Origin: Cryptobacterium curtum DSM 15641
GTDB taxonomy: Bacteria > Actinomycetota > Coriobacteriia > Coriobacteriales > Eggerthellaceae
Reading direction: 5' to 3'
Assembly (NCBI RefSeq): GCF_000023845.1
Contig: NC_013170.1
Location: 620,001-684,000, forward strand
Length of the DNA stretch: 64,000 nucleotides
This document shows positions 45,239 to 55,997 of the stretch, piece by piece. Every line of letters begins with the position of its first letter. The first letter of the stretch is position 1. The notes below the pieces were generated by a model that was not told the origin of the DNA, made no database searches, and worked only from the letters and a program-made list of their open reading frames with translations. Made by a program: the position numbers and the translations under genes.

Positions 45239-45715
45239 ATGGACGAAACAGGAGTCTTGGGTCTGCTCGAGGAGCTTTCCATTCTATTGGAGGATGCCAA
45301 GCCCGTTTTCGGTAAGGGCAATTTGCGGCAGGTGGATGTAGCCGCTGCATTCGAGATTATTGATGACATCCGCGACTCATTCCCGAGTGAATTTGCTCAG
45401 TCACGCCAGATCGTCCGTGAGCGCCAGAGCTTGCTTGACGATGCCGAAGCTGAGGCTGACCGCATGATCGAAGATGCGCGCAGCCAGGCACTGACCATCG
45501 CAAGCGAACAGGAAATCGTTCGGATTTCTCAACAGCAGGCCGACCAGATTATGGCTGACGCCCGCGAACTTGAGCGTGAAACCCGCGCCGGTGCAGAAGA
45601 TTACGCTGATGAAGTTTTCGGTCACGTTGAACAGAGCCTCGACACGCTGCTTGGCAACGTGCGTCGCTGCCGTGAGCGTCTTAATTCCAGTTCGCTTGGC
45701 ACCACTGCTCGGTAG
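45239..45715 (+). CDS. Coiled-coil protein in the position of SepIVA (DivIVA-like)
   Basis: A 158-residue protein that is mostly helical. Residues 35-130 form a long charged coiled coil (RQIVRERQSLLDDAEAEADR, then DQIMADARELERETRAGAED). It lies just before DUF177-rpmF-plsX-rnc-smc-ftsY, the same place as the DivIVA-like septal protein SepIVA in mycobacteria, so a role in division or polar growth is inferred from position. Some annotation would name it an ATP synthase b-like protein, which would be wrong without a membrane anchor; none is seen. GGAAGGAACA precedes the ATG. Confidence 0.7.
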   Translation: MDETGVLGLLEELSILLEDAKPVFGKGNLRQVDVAAAFEIIDDIRDSFPSEFAQSRQIVRERQSLLDDAEAEADRMIEDARSQALTIASEQEIVRISQQQADQIMADARELERETRAGAEDYADEVFGHVEQSLDTLLGNVRRCRERLNSSSLGTTAR

Positions 45716-45732
45716 GTCGAGCTAGGGTTTTC

Positions 45733-46296
45733 TTGCCGGCATATATCGAAATACCACGAGAGCTCTTCGCTCAGGCGGAGAGCTCTTCGTTTGAGGGCAC
45801 TTGCGAGTTTGCCTGCCTTGACGCTAATCCTGATAGGTATCGGTTTACCGCCCCACTAAAGTGGTCTATTACGGTGCAGAGCACGGGAAAGATGCTCATT
45901 TTAGATGGCACGGTATCGGGAATAGGCAATACTGCCTGTGCGCGTTGTCTTGATGAATTTGAGATTGAACTGACGGGCACTATCGAAGGGTGCTACCTTT
46001 TGCCGGGTACACCTGCACCAACTGACATGGATTCGGATGAATATGATGTTCTGCCAATGAACCGGATAATTGATGTTGAGCCATTAATTATTGCGGCGCT
46101 GTTGGTAGATATTCCGCTTGTTCCTCTTTGCCGTCCTGATTGTCGCGGAATTTGTCCGGATTGTGGCATTAATCTCAACGAGGCATCATGCGATTGCGCT
46201 GCACGTCGTGCGGCAGCGCGCCAACAAGAAGAAAAGGCAGCTAATCCGTTTGCGGCACTTGAGTCACTTGATTTAGGGCAGCCGAAAGAAGACTGA
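45733..46296 (+). CDS. DUF177 (YceD) family protein
   Basis: A 187-residue protein of the YceD/DUF177 family, which is found next to rpmF and has been linked to rRNA or ribosome metabolism. The conserved middle CARCLDEFEIELTGTIEGCYL and the zinc-like Cys set CRPDCRGICPDCGINLN (Cys about 136-147) are present. The start is probably TTG 45733 (MPAYIEIPRELF), with AGGG upstream; no better ATG exists. It is followed by rpmF after about 137 bases. Confidence 0.88.
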   Translation: MPAYIEIPRELFAQAESSSFEGTCEFACLDANPDRYRFTAPLKWSITVQSTGKMLILDGTVSGIGNTACARCLDEFEIELTGTIEGCYLLPGTPAPTDMDSDEYDVLPMNRIIDVEPLIIAALLVDIPLVPLCRPDCRGICPDCGINLNEASCDCAARRAAARQQEEKAANPFAALESLDLGQPKED

Positions 46297-46433
46297 CGAC
46301 ACTATGCAATATCGATGGACGATCCTTGCATTCAAAACGGACGTGCGCTAATATCATCGCTTGCGTGTTCACAAGAAGACTAATCGGATTTAAACCAATC
46401 GGGTTTGCATCCGTCGCAATGAAGGAGAGTCCA

Positions 46434-46613
46434 ATGGCAGTACCTAAAGGGAAAAAGGGTCGTGCTCGCACCCATGCCCGTCGTTCCGTTCACGACAGGA
46501 TTGCCCAGCCCGCTCGGAGCGTTTGCCCCAAGTGTGGTGAAGTAAAGCTTCCGCATCGTGTATGCCCAAGCTGTGGCTTCTATCGCGACCGTGAGGTCAT
46601 TGAGACGGCTTAG
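46434..46613 (+). CDS. rpmF: 50S ribosomal protein L32
   Basis: A 59-residue ribosomal protein beginning MAVPKGKKGRARTHARRS, with the zinc Cys pairs CPKCGE and CPSCGF. GAAGGAGAG precedes ATG 46434. It is followed by a strong terminator, so plsX may have its own promoter as well. Confidence 0.95.
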   Translation: MAVPKGKKGRARTHARRSVHDRIAQPARSVCPKCGEVKLPHRVCPSCGFYRDREVIETA

Positions 46614-46633
46614 TCTTTTTAGTTGGTATATGG

Positions 46634-46669
46634 ATCCCCCGGCGTGCTTATCGCGTACGGGGGATTTTT
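46634..46669 (+). terminator. Terminator after rpmF
   Basis: Stem ATCCCCCG / CGGGGGAT (eight pairs), 16-base loop with a possible inner GCG/CGC, then TTTT. Confidence 0.85.
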
Positions 46670-46881
46670 CATACCTGCACACAGTTGACCAGGAATAATT
46701 GACCAGGAAATAAGATAGATGCCGGGTGTTAATGCTGAAGTGTACAGCCATAGTGCACAGGGTTAAGCACGGGCGCAGTACAGATAAGTGCCGATAGTAG
46801 GTATAACGGCATACGAGTTCCGTCATAGAATTTATCAATATATAAGCCCGATGATTGAATCCCTCGAAGGAGGCTTTGAGC

Positions 46882-47904
46882 ATGAACGATACCGTTACGA
46901 TAGCAGTTGATGCCCTTGGTGGAGACGCTGGCGCATCGGTGGTACTCCCTGGTGTCGCAGCCGCTCTTGCGCAGGATTCGCACCTGCAGGTTATTCTCTG
47001 CGGGCCGGCCGATATCGTAGAGCCGTTTGCACGCGAGCATGAGCGCTGTCAAGCTCAGGTGACAACCGAAGAAATCGCGATGGGTGAACATCCAGCGACG
47101 GCCGTGCGGAAGAAACGTGATTCTTCGCTGGTGGTGGGGTGTCGCCTTGTGAAGGAAGATCGTGCGCAAGGGTTCTTTTCGGCTGGATCAACCGGTGCGG
47201 TATTAGCTGCGGGTACGATGGTGGTTGGACGCATTAAGGGGGTGGCTCGCCCGGCGCTTTGTACCGTTCTTCCATCGCCTGCGAAACCGGTTATCCTCTG
47301 TGATTGTGGAGCGAATGCCGACTGTAAGCCTGAATATCTGCTCCAGTTCGCCCAGATGGCGTCGATCTATGCTAAAACGGTGCTTGGTCGCGAAAATCCA
47401 CGTGTTGCGCTTTTGAATATCGGGTCTGAAGAAGCAAAGGGAAGTCGACTAGCTCAAGAGGCTCACGCGCTTTTGAAAGACAAGTTCCCTGGCTTTGCGG
47501 GTAATGCCGAGGGCAACGATGTACTTGCGGGTTCGTTTGACGTGTTTGTCACCGATGGATTTACTGGCAATGTTTGCTTGAAGACCATCGAAGGCACTGC
47601 TCGCACGCTGATGGGTGCCTTGTCTGGTGTCTTTCGGGCAAATCCTCTTACCATGCTTGCTGCTGCTCTGGTAAAAGGGGGACTTGTTGATTTGAAACGG
47701 TCTCTTTCCTCAGACGAAACAGGTGCAGCGCCACTGCTCGGAGTGCGTGGTGCAATAATGGTGGGGCATGGCTCGTCAAACGAGCAAGCAGTCAAAAACG
47801 GGGTGCTTACTTCAGCACGCGTTGCCCGCCTGGGGGTTTCTAAAATAATCGCGCAAACGATTCTGCCTGAAACTGCCTCGGGTACAATTATCGAGGGAAA
47901 ATAA
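46882..47904 (+). CDS. plsX: Phosphate acyltransferase PlsX
   Basis: A 340-residue enzyme that turns acyl-ACP into acyl-phosphate for the PlsY step of phospholipid synthesis. Signatures: TIAVDALGGDAGASVVLPGV at the start, FFSAGSTGAVLAAGTM, and DVFVTDGFTGNVCLKTIEGTA. ATG 46882 is chosen because AAGGAGG lies nine bases upstream. Works with fakA (37699), which feeds the same acyl-phosphate pool in Gram-positives. Confidence 0.95.
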   Translation: MNDTVTIAVDALGGDAGASVVLPGVAAALAQDSHLQVILCGPADIVEPFAREHERCQAQVTTEEIAMGEHPATAVRKKRDSSLVVGCRLVKEDRAQGFFSAGSTGAVLAAGTMVVGRIKGVARPALCTVLPSPAKPVILCDCGANADCKPEYLLQFAQMASIYAKTVLGRENPRVALLNIGSEEAKGSRLAQEAHALLKDKFPGFAGNAEGNDVLAGSFDVFVTDGFTGNVCLKTIEGTARTLMGALSGVFRANPLTMLAAALVKGGLVDLKRSLSSDETGAAPLLGVRGAIMVGHGSSNEQAVKNGVLTSARVARLGVSKIIAQTILPETASGTIIEGK

Positions 47905-47933
47905 AGCAGCGGTAGGTAAGATCGCCCGCTGCG

Positions 47934-48806
47934 ATGACGCAGAGAGGGCGAGATCGGTTTCGGGATATGGTTACGCACGATGAACAGCGCGAAAAACTCG
48001 ATCGCGCTCAAGAGGTTTTAGGGTATCGCTTTTCAGATGAGCACTTTTTGTTATCGGCTATTACGCATCCCTCTGCAGTTGAGGGCATGCCGGTTAAGTT
48101 TTCCTATGAACGGCTTGAATTTTTAGGCGATAGCATTTTAGGGGCTGTCGTTGCTGATGCCGCATTTCATCGGTTTCCCGATCTTGACGAAGGCGGCCTG
48201 ACACGCATTAAGGTGTCTCTCGTGGCTGGATCTTCGTTATCCCAGGTAGCTAATGAATTGGGATTTGCCGATTTTATTATCTTTGGCCAGTCTGAAGCAG
48301 GTACTGGTCGTCGTGGTCTGCATTCAGCACTCGAAAATGTCTACGAGGCTGTGGTGGCCGCTTTGTATTTGGATGGCGGCATGGAAGTTGCTCGCTCCTT
48401 TATTGTTCAAACCCTGCTTGGTTACATGAGCATTGACATGGCGCGCGAACCGGAAAATCCTAAGAGTGCGCTGCAAGAAAAACTGCAGGAGGATGGCATT
48501 ACTCCTACCTATAAACTTATTGAAACGCAGGGGCCACCGCATGATCGTACATTTGTTGCAGCGGTATATGCGGGCCTGCAAGCGCTTGCGCGAGGGGTTG
48601 GGCGCACGAAGAAAGAAGCGGAGAGCAAGGCGGCTCAGACAGCGCTTTCCCATCTGCCCGACGAAAAGCATAAGCGGCATAAAGATAAGGGTAAAGATAA
48701 AGCTGAACATCGCAAGAAGGGTGCTACGAGTCATTCTCAAGATAACGATACGGGCGAAAAGCCGATACCGGATACGGTGGCATCGAACACGGCAGGGCGG
48801 GAGTAA
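47934..48806 (+). CDS. rnc: Ribonuclease III
   Basis: A double-stranded RNA endonuclease that processes rRNA and other structured RNAs. The catalytic signature YERLEFLGDSILGAVVAD is present, then a dsRNA-binding domain (NPKSALQEKLQEDGITPTYKL). Length is 290 residues if ATG 47934 is used; ATG 47967 is an alternative and neither has a strong Shine-Dalgarno. The C-terminal 60 residues are Lys/His/Asp-rich and low in complexity (HKRHKDKGKDKAEHRKKGAT), longer than usual. It precedes smc by three bases. Confidence 0.93.
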   Translation: MTQRGRDRFRDMVTHDEQREKLDRAQEVLGYRFSDEHFLLSAITHPSAVEGMPVKFSYERLEFLGDSILGAVVADAAFHRFPDLDEGGLTRIKVSLVAGSSLSQVANELGFADFIIFGQSEAGTGRRGLHSALENVYEAVVAALYLDGGMEVARSFIVQTLLGYMSIDMAREPENPKSALQEKLQEDGITPTYKLIETQGPPHDRTFVAAVYAGLQALARGVGRTKKEAESKAAQTALSHLPDEKHKRHKDKGKDKAEHRKKGATSHSQDNDTGEKPIPDTVASNTAGRE

Positions 48807-48809
48807 CGC

Positions 48810-51800
48810 ATGCATCTGAAGTCGCTCGTTCTTAAGGGCTTCAAGTCGTTTGCAGATCGCAGTGTCTTGTCGTTTGAGCCAGGTATCACCGCTGTAGTGG
48901 GCCCTAATGGGTCGGGGAAGTCAAACGTTTCTGATGCCGTGCTGTGGGTTTTAGGCGAACGAAATGCAAAAAACCTACGTGGTCAGGCAATGGAAGACGT
49001 TATCTTTGCCGGTTCAGCGGTGCGAAAACCAGTGTCTGTTGCCGAAGTGGAGCTTATATTAGACAACACTGATGGCACGCTTCCGGTGGAATATTCTGAA
49101 GTGTCCATTGCCCGTCGCATGTATCGCAGCGGCGAAAGCGAATACCTGATTAATGGAACGATTGCCCGCCGTATGGATGTGCTCGACATTCTGCATGACT
49201 CAGGGCTTGGAACCGGTACCCATTCGATTATCTCGCAGGGGCATTTGGCCTCGATATTGCAGAGTCGTCCTGAAGATCGGCGTGCCCTTATTGAAGAGGC
49301 CGCTGGCGTGCTCAAGCATAAGCAGCGCAAAGCGCGCAGCGAACGGAAGCTCGAACGTATGGATGCGAGCTTGACGCGTGTGCGCGATATTGTGGCAGAG
49401 GTTGAACGAACGCTGCGTCCGCTCGAGCGTAAAGCACGTCGTGCGCTGGCCTATAAAGAAGTTTCTGCTGAACTCGCGCAGGTCAAGCTTGGTCTTTCTG
49501 TTGATGATTTACGTAAACTGCAAGTATCGTGGGATGAAGCGCGTACGCGTGATACCCAGCTTACCGATAAACTTTCAGATATGCGTGCCACTATAGAGCA
49601 CGCCGAAAAGCAAGCCGAGACACTTCAACATCGTTTGCAGGTTGAAACGGCTGATGCTGGTCAGGCGACAGCACTGCTTCGTCGGGCGGAAGGCATATCG
49701 GATAAGCTCGACTCAAATGTCCTTGTATTGCGTGAAAAGAAGCGTTCGCTTGCTTCTTACCTCGCTGAAATGCAGCTTTCCCTTGAAGCAGGTACGAGCC
49801 GCTTACAAGAAGCCGAAGGACGTCAGCAGGAAGCGCGTGAAGCGGCCGATGCAGCAGTTCAGGCGCGCGAGGCAGCCGATGCAGCATTGAAGCGCGCACA
49901 AGATGAAGCGGATGAAATACAGGCGCACAAACGAGTGCTTCAGCAGAAAAGCGATGAAGCCACCCGTGCGCGACGCGATGCGTTGGCTCAGTTAGAGGCA
50001 GCGCGCGCTCGCCAGGCGCAGATGCTCAAGCAGCTTGCTGAAAATGAAGCGGCTGAAGAAATGCTTTCTACGCAGACAGCGCAGCTAACCGAACGTCTCG
50101 AAGCTGCGCGCCGTACAGCACAGGTAGCCGATGAAGCACAGGTGGATGCTCAAGCAGCGTGCGAAGCAGCACGTGTGTCTGACGAGACAGCCCGTGAGGC
50201 TGTGGGCAAGGCGCTTCATGAACGCGATAAAGCGCGTGGTGTTGTTGACCAGGCCCGTAACGATCGTGACAGTGCCCAAGCGCGATTTAAAGGGCTTGAG
50301 GAACTTGAGCGTGCACGCACGCAAGAAAACCCGCTGCGCGCGTGGGGCGCTAATGCCGCCGCTCAACCATCGGGCCCCGCACGTATTCTTGAAGCGATTC
50401 GAGTATCCGACAGCCAAATGGAACCACTGGTCAGTCAAGTACTTGCCGATGATGTCTGGGCGCTTGTTGCCCGTGATGAATCTGAGGCCTTCAACCTTAT
50501 CGATCGTGCCTTGGCCGCTGATACCGTGGGGAGTATCTCAGTTGCCTATGGAGCCCAGGTTGATACTCGGGCTCAGTCTTTGTCCGATGCCCCTTCTGGT
50601 GCGGTGTGTTTGCTTGACTACGTGGAAGCGGATCCCACTGTTCAGGAAGCGCTTCAGTCGCTTTCTGGCGATGTACTTGTGTGCAAGACCCTTGATGATG
50701 CGCGTGGCGCATGTCGGGCGGGGTGGCGTGCAGTAACGCCTGACGGTGTTATGGCATTACCTACCGGCACAATTCATCTGTTGAGGGCTGATGCCGAAGG
50801 ATCGAGCGCGCGAGATGCTCTATCAGTTCATGGTCGTCTTGAAGAAGCGCGAAAGGCGGCAGATAGTGCTGAAAAGGCGCTTGCTGCGGCGCAACAGCGG
50901 GTAGTAGCAGCTGAAGATAATTTACGACAGCACCAGGCAAAAAATCTTGAGACATCACAGGCGCTCGCGCAGGCAAAGGGCATGGCTGCTTCGGCAGCTG
51001 AAGATGCTCGTCGTGCTGCGGAAGACCTAAAAGGGCTTGAACGCGAGGCTGAATCTCTTGCTGAATCACGTCGCGCTGCGCGTGCGGCACTTGATGCTTC
51101 ACGTCCTGATGCCGCTGCTCTTGATGATCGCATTCGTGCATTGTCGGTTACTATTGACGAGGCCACCTCGACCATAAACGAACTTCGTGACCAACTGGCG
51201 CCGGTGCGCAGCCAGGCTGATCGAGCAGTAGCCAATCTCGCTGAAGCAAAACTTGCCAGTGCTACAGCTAAAGAGCGGACCGATTACGCGGCTCGTATCC
51301 TGATTGCGCGCGAGCAGGATATCAAACAGGCACGCCGCGCTCAGTTGTCGTTGAGCGAAGGCATCCAGCGTAAGGGGATAGCTGCCAGTCGTATCGACCC
51401 ATTACTTACTTCTCTTGAGACTCTTTGCGCGGCCGCCCGCAGTCGGGCCGCGCGGCTTGAGACAGCTTCCGTTGCTTCGCAGGAAGCAACCGCAGCACTT
51501 CACGAACAGATTAATGTGGCTCGTGAAGAAGTTCGGAAAGCGCACGATGCGTTTGATACAGCCAACGAGCATCTTTCGGATTTACGTGTTGAAGCAGGCC
51601 GTTTGGAGATGCGTGTTGAAGCGGCTATTTCGACAATCGTCGATGAATGTGCCACACCTTTAGAAACAGCCCTTTCCCTTCCGGAATTGGATGACCGGAG
51701 TACGGCGGAAGCATCTGCATTTAAACTACAGCGGAAAATAGATGGTATGGGGACGGTTAATCCTGATGCCGCAGAGGAATATGAGCAACTCAAAGAGCGC

Positions 51801-52364
51801 TTCGACTATTTGAATACCCAGCTCGAAGATATGTTAACCGCTCGTCGCAGCCTAGCGCGTATTGTTACTATTATTGACGAGCGTATGAAGGATGACTTTG
51901 CCAATACCTTCGCACGCGTTGATGATAATTTCCGCCGCATCTTTGAAGTGTTGTTCCCTGGTGGATCGGGGTCGCTCGAATTGGTTGATCCTGACGACAT
52001 GGAAAACACGGGTGTTGAAGTGAATGCACAGCCATCAGGCAAGCGCATTCTAAAAATGTCCCTTATGTCGGGCGGTGAAAAATCACTGGTTGCGCTGGCA
52101 TTGCTCTTTGCTGTATATAAAACTCGGTCAACACCATTTTATATTCTCGACGAAGTTGAAGCAGCGCTTGACGATACAAATTTGCGGCGTCTTGCAGCAT
52201 ATCTTGATTCAATCCGTCACGAGACGCAGTTTATTATGATCACACACCAGCGCCGCACGATGGAGATGGCCGATGTGCTGTACGGCATTTCGATGCAGGC
52301 CGATGGTGTTACCAAGGTGATGAGCCAGCGTCTTGATAAGGCGCTTCGCTACGCGGAAGGATAA
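48810..52364 (+). CDS. smc: Chromosome segregation protein SMC
   Basis: An 1184-residue condensin ATPase. Walker A GPNGSGKSNVSDAVLW at about residues 31-47; hinge around 515-650; two long coiled coils rich in Ala, Glu and Arg; the C-terminal signature LMSGGEKSLVALALLFAVY and Walker B FYILDEVEAALDDTN. Length is normal. ATG 48810 is near the rnc stop and preceded by a GGCGGGAG word. It is followed by ftsY after three bases, so the four genes rnc-smc-ftsY-ffh form one run. Confidence 0.96.
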   Translation: MHLKSLVLKGFKSFADRSVLSFEPGITAVVGPNGSGKSNVSDAVLWVLGERNAKNLRGQAMEDVIFAGSAVRKPVSVAEVELILDNTDGTLPVEYSEVSIARRMYRSGESEYLINGTIARRMDVLDILHDSGLGTGTHSIISQGHLASILQSRPEDRRALIEEAAGVLKHKQRKARSERKLERMDASLTRVRDIVAEVERTLRPLERKARRALAYKEVSAELAQVKLGLSVDDLRKLQVSWDEARTRDTQLTDKLSDMRATIEHAEKQAETLQHRLQVETADAGQATALLRRAEGISDKLDSNVLVLREKKRSLASYLAEMQLSLEAGTSRLQEAEGRQQEAREAADAAVQAREAADAALKRAQDEADEIQAHKRVLQQKSDEATRARRDALAQLEAARARQAQMLKQLAENEAAEEMLSTQTAQLTERLEAARRTAQVADEAQVDAQAACEAARVSDETAREAVGKALHERDKARGVVDQARNDRDSAQARFKGLEELERARTQENPLRAWGANAAAQPSGPARILEAIRVSDSQMEPLVSQVLADDVWALVARDESEAFNLIDRALAADTVGSISVAYGAQVDTRAQSLSDAPSGAVCLLDYVEADPTVQEALQSLSGDVLVCKTLDDARGACRAGWRAVTPDGVMALPTGTIHLLRADAEGSSARDALSVHGRLEEARKAADSAEKALAAAQQRVVAAEDNLRQHQAKNLETSQALAQAKGMAASAAEDARRAAEDLKGLEREAESLAESRRAARAALDASRPDAAALDDRIRALSVTIDEATSTINELRDQLAPVRSQADRAVANLAEAKLASATAKERTDYAARILIAREQDIKQARRAQLSLSEGIQRKGIAASRIDPLLTSLETLCAAARSRAARLETASVASQEATAALHEQINVAREEVRKAHDAFDTANEHLSDLRVEAGRLEMRVEAAISTIVDECATPLETALSLPELDDRSTAEASAFKLQRKIDGMGTVNPDAAEEYEQLKERFDYLNTQLEDMLTARRSLARIVTIIDERMKDDFANTFARVDDNFRRIFEVLFPGGSGSLELVDPDDMENTGVEVNAQPSGKRILKMSLMSGGEKSLVALALLFAVYKTRSTPFYILDEVEAALDDTNLRRLAAYLDSIRHETQFIMITHQRRTMEMADVLYGISMQADGVTKVMSQRLDKALRYAEG

Positions 52365-52367
52365 AAG

Positions 52368-53511
<1,144 letters not shown>

Positions 53512-53522
<11 letters not shown>

Positions 53523-54924
53523 CCTTTCTGAGCGCCTTCAAGGCATATTTGGTGGCTTGCGTGGCAAAGGCAAGCTTACCGAAGAAGATATTGATGCTGC
53601 TATGCGTGACATTCGTCTGGCGCTGCTTGAAGCCGACGTCAACTACAAGGTAGTAAAGTCGTTTGTGGCGCGCACGAAAGAACGCTGCCTTACCGCAGAA
53701 ATACTTGATTCTCTCACTCCTGCTCAAAATGTGGTTAAGGTTGTACTTGACGAGCTTACGGGGCTATTGGGCGGCGACTCACCGCGCCTGGAGCTTACGA
53801 GCCGCATTCCAAACGTGATCATGCTTGTTGGATTGCAGGGTTCAGGCAAGACAACCGCTGCTGCAAAACTGGCCTACCTGCTGAAGAAGCGCAATCGCAA
53901 CCCCTTACTAGTTGCGTGCGACGTGTATCGACCTGCTGCTGCCGATCAGCTGCAAACGCTCGGTGACGAAATTGATGTGCGTGTCTATCGTGGTGAAGGA
54001 AAAGACCCGGTTGCTATTGCTCGTGAAGGTGTGCAGGATGCCATCGACCATTTACGTGATGTGGTAATCGTCGATACGGCCGGGCGTCTGCATGTTGATG
54101 AAGACATGATGGCTGAGGCCAGTGCCATCAAAGACGCGGTCAACCCTGATCAGATTCTTATGGTTGTTGATGCCATGACCGGTCAGGATGTTGTCAACGT
54201 TGCTGCTGCTTTTGCTGAACGCGTGGACTTCGATGGTGTCATTATGTCCAAAATGGACGGTGACGCACGAGGTGGTGGCGCGCTTTCAGTACGCGAAGTC
54301 ACCGGTAAGCCAATCAAGTTCATTAGCGCTGGCGAAAAGCCTGATTCACTCGAAGAATTTCATCCCGACCGCCTTGCCAAGCGCATTTTAGGCATGGGTG
54401 ATGTTGTCAGTCTTATCGAAACGGCGGCACAGCTTCAAGAAGATCAGCTCGCCGATGAAGCGGCTGAGCGCATGTTAAAAGCGCAGCTCAATCTCAACGA
54501 TTTTCTTGAGATGAACAAGCGTGTCCGCAAAATGGGAGGCATACAAAAACTCGTTTCAGCCTTGCCTGGTGGCGATCGAGCCTTGTCTCAGGGGCAAGTT
54601 GACATGAGTGCTCTCGACCGCATGGAAACCATTATCTTTAGCATGACCGCCGAAGAACGCGAGCATCCCGACGTGCTTAACGGAAGCCGCCGGGCACGTA
54701 TTGCTCGTGGCGCTGGCGTAACGGTTACTGATGTTAATCAGGTCATGAAGAAATTCAACGAGACAAAGAAGATGATGAAGCAGTTTATGCCCACCGAAGA
54801 GGTCTCTTCGCGCGGGAAAAAAGGCAAGAAGCGTAAAGGAAAACGTCGCCGTACTCTTCCTGGTATGGGCGGAATGGGTGCTGTCGATTTGAAAAAGCTG
54901 CAAGACATGATAGGGCAGATGTAA
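53512..54924 (+). CDS. ffh: Signal recognition particle protein Ffh
   Basis: A 470-residue SRP GTPase. N domain: LQGIFGGLRGKGKLTEEDID; G domain: GLQGSGKTTAAAKLA, DVYRPAAADQLQ, DTAGRLHVDEDMM, DGDARGGGALS; the M domain has the Met-rich signal-peptide groove and the RNA-binding part (NGSRRARIARGAGVTVTDVNQ). ATG 53512 is inside the end of ftsY; the next upstream in-frame GTG is only seven codons away. No SRP RNA gene was recognised nearby. The end is close to the infC leader. Confidence 0.96.
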
Positions 54925-55122
54925 CGTCCTTACACGTATTCCGGTTGTCATCTTTTGGGTGGAAATAATATGATGCCTTGTCGTATCTGCAACCTGCCGT
55001 TCGCTCGTTATGCCATTCGTGCTATTATGCAAAAGCTGTTTCAAGCGGGGTGATAAACCCCCACCTAGTTCGGCGCTTATGCTGCTGATGGGTCGCTCGC
55101 ATATCGCATTGATATTCGTCCG

Positions 55123-55149
55123 CCCCGTGGCATGCGCCGCGGGGTTTTT
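55123..55149 (+). terminator. Attenuator-like terminator in the infC leader
   Basis: Nine-pair stem CCCCGTGGC / GCCGCGGGG (one G-U), ATGC loop, then TTTTT. It lies 45 bases before the infC start, after a leader of about 200 bases with no gene. The infC-rpmI-rplT operon is regulated in many bacteria by L20 binding to leader RNA; a terminator here fits that scheme. Confidence 0.75.
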
Positions 55150-55177
55150 GCTTGTCAGCTATAGATGAAAGCTACCA

Positions 55178-55196
55178 AAAGGAGGTGTTTGCGATA
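55178..55196 (+). promoter_or_regulatory. Ribosome binding site and ATA start of infC
   Basis: AAAGGAGGTG (55178-55187) is a near-perfect Shine-Dalgarno, and ATA (55194-55196) lies eight bases after GGAGG. The only other in-frame candidates are GTG 55185, inside the Shine-Dalgarno, and TTG 55152, directly after the terminator stem with no Shine-Dalgarno. infC is the classic gene that uses AUU-type starts to sense its own product. Confidence 0.7.
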
Positions 55197-55775
55197 GCTG
55201 CGAAAGAGCCACGGCTCAACGAAGCCATCACTGCGCGTGAAGTACGGTTGATCGGCTACGACGGGGAACAGATGGGTATCTGTGCCACCGAGGAGGCCCA
55301 ACATGTTGCCGATATGGCAGGTCTCGATCTGGTAGAGATTGCTCCAAATGCTCAACCGCCCGTATGCCGCGTCATGGACTATGGCAAGTTCAAGTACGAA
55401 CAGGCCATCAAGGCAAAGCAGGCTCGCAAGAACCAAAGCAAGATTGAAATCAAAGAGATGAAGTTCCGCCCGAAGATCGACGTGGGAGATTACACCACGA
55501 AGAAGAAGCATGTTATTCGCTTCCTTGAGCAGGGCAACAAAGTCAAGATCACCATTATGTTCCGCGGCCGCGAAATGGCCCATCCAGAACAGGGTTTAAG
55601 CATCTTGGAACGCCTTGCGGACGATCTGAAGGACATGGCAGCCATCGAAGCTCAGCCGAAGATGGAAGGCCGTAACATGCACATGGTCATCGCTCCGTTG
55701 GCCAGTGCGATTAAGAAAAAGAAAGACGTAGTCGCCAAGGGCGGCAAAGCGAAGCAGGGGAAGGAAGAGGAATAA
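55194..55775 (+). CDS. infC: Translation initiation factor IF-3
   Basis: A 193-residue initiation factor that keeps the ribosomal subunits apart and checks the start codon. The N-domain LNEAITAREVRLIGYDGEQMGI, the linker RVMDYGKFKYEQ and the C-domain MKFRPKIDVGDYTTKKKHVIRFL are all present. The start is taken as ATA 55194 for the reasons given at the ribosome binding site. The tail is Lys/Ala/Gly-rich. rpmI follows after three bases and rplT after that, the standard IF3 operon. Confidence 0.9.
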   Translation: MAAKEPRLNEAITAREVRLIGYDGEQMGICATEEAQHVADMAGLDLVEIAPNAQPPVCRVMDYGKFKYEQAIKAKQARKNQSKIEIKEMKFRPKIDVGDYTTKKKHVIRFLEQGNKVKITIMFRGREMAHPEQGLSILERLADDLKDMAAIEAQPKMEGRNMHMVIAPLASAIKKKKDVVAKGGKAKQGKEEE

Positions 55776-55778
55776 ACC

Positions 55779-55976
55779 ATGCCTAAGATGAAAACCCACA
55801 GCGGCACCGCCAAGCGTTTCCGCGTTACCGGTTCTGGCAAGATTATGCATGCTAAGGCATTTAAGAGCCACATCATGACTAAGAAGAGCCAGAAGCGTAA
55901 GCGTAATTTCCGTCACGAGACCGAGCTTGCTCATGCTGATCAGAAGATGATCGGCCGCAATCTTGGTATCCGTTAG
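55779..55976 (+). CDS. rpmI: 50S ribosomal protein L35
   Basis: A 65-residue basic ribosomal protein: [28 protein letters not shown] at the start (family signature, residues 1-28, shown in outline by its [12 protein letters not shown] core). It is three bases after infC and 21 before rplT. Confidence 0.95.
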   Translation: MPKMKTHSGTAKRFRVTGSGKIMHAKAFKSHIMTKKSQKRKRNFRHETELAHADQKMIGRNLGIR

Positions 55977-55997
55977 TCCACAAGGAGGATATGAATC

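Noticed and set aside
55152-55193. TTG 55152 or GTG 55185 as the start of infC
   Set aside because: TTG lies two bases after the terminator T run with no Shine-Dalgarno, and GTG is inside the Shine-Dalgarno itself. ATA 55194 fits better.
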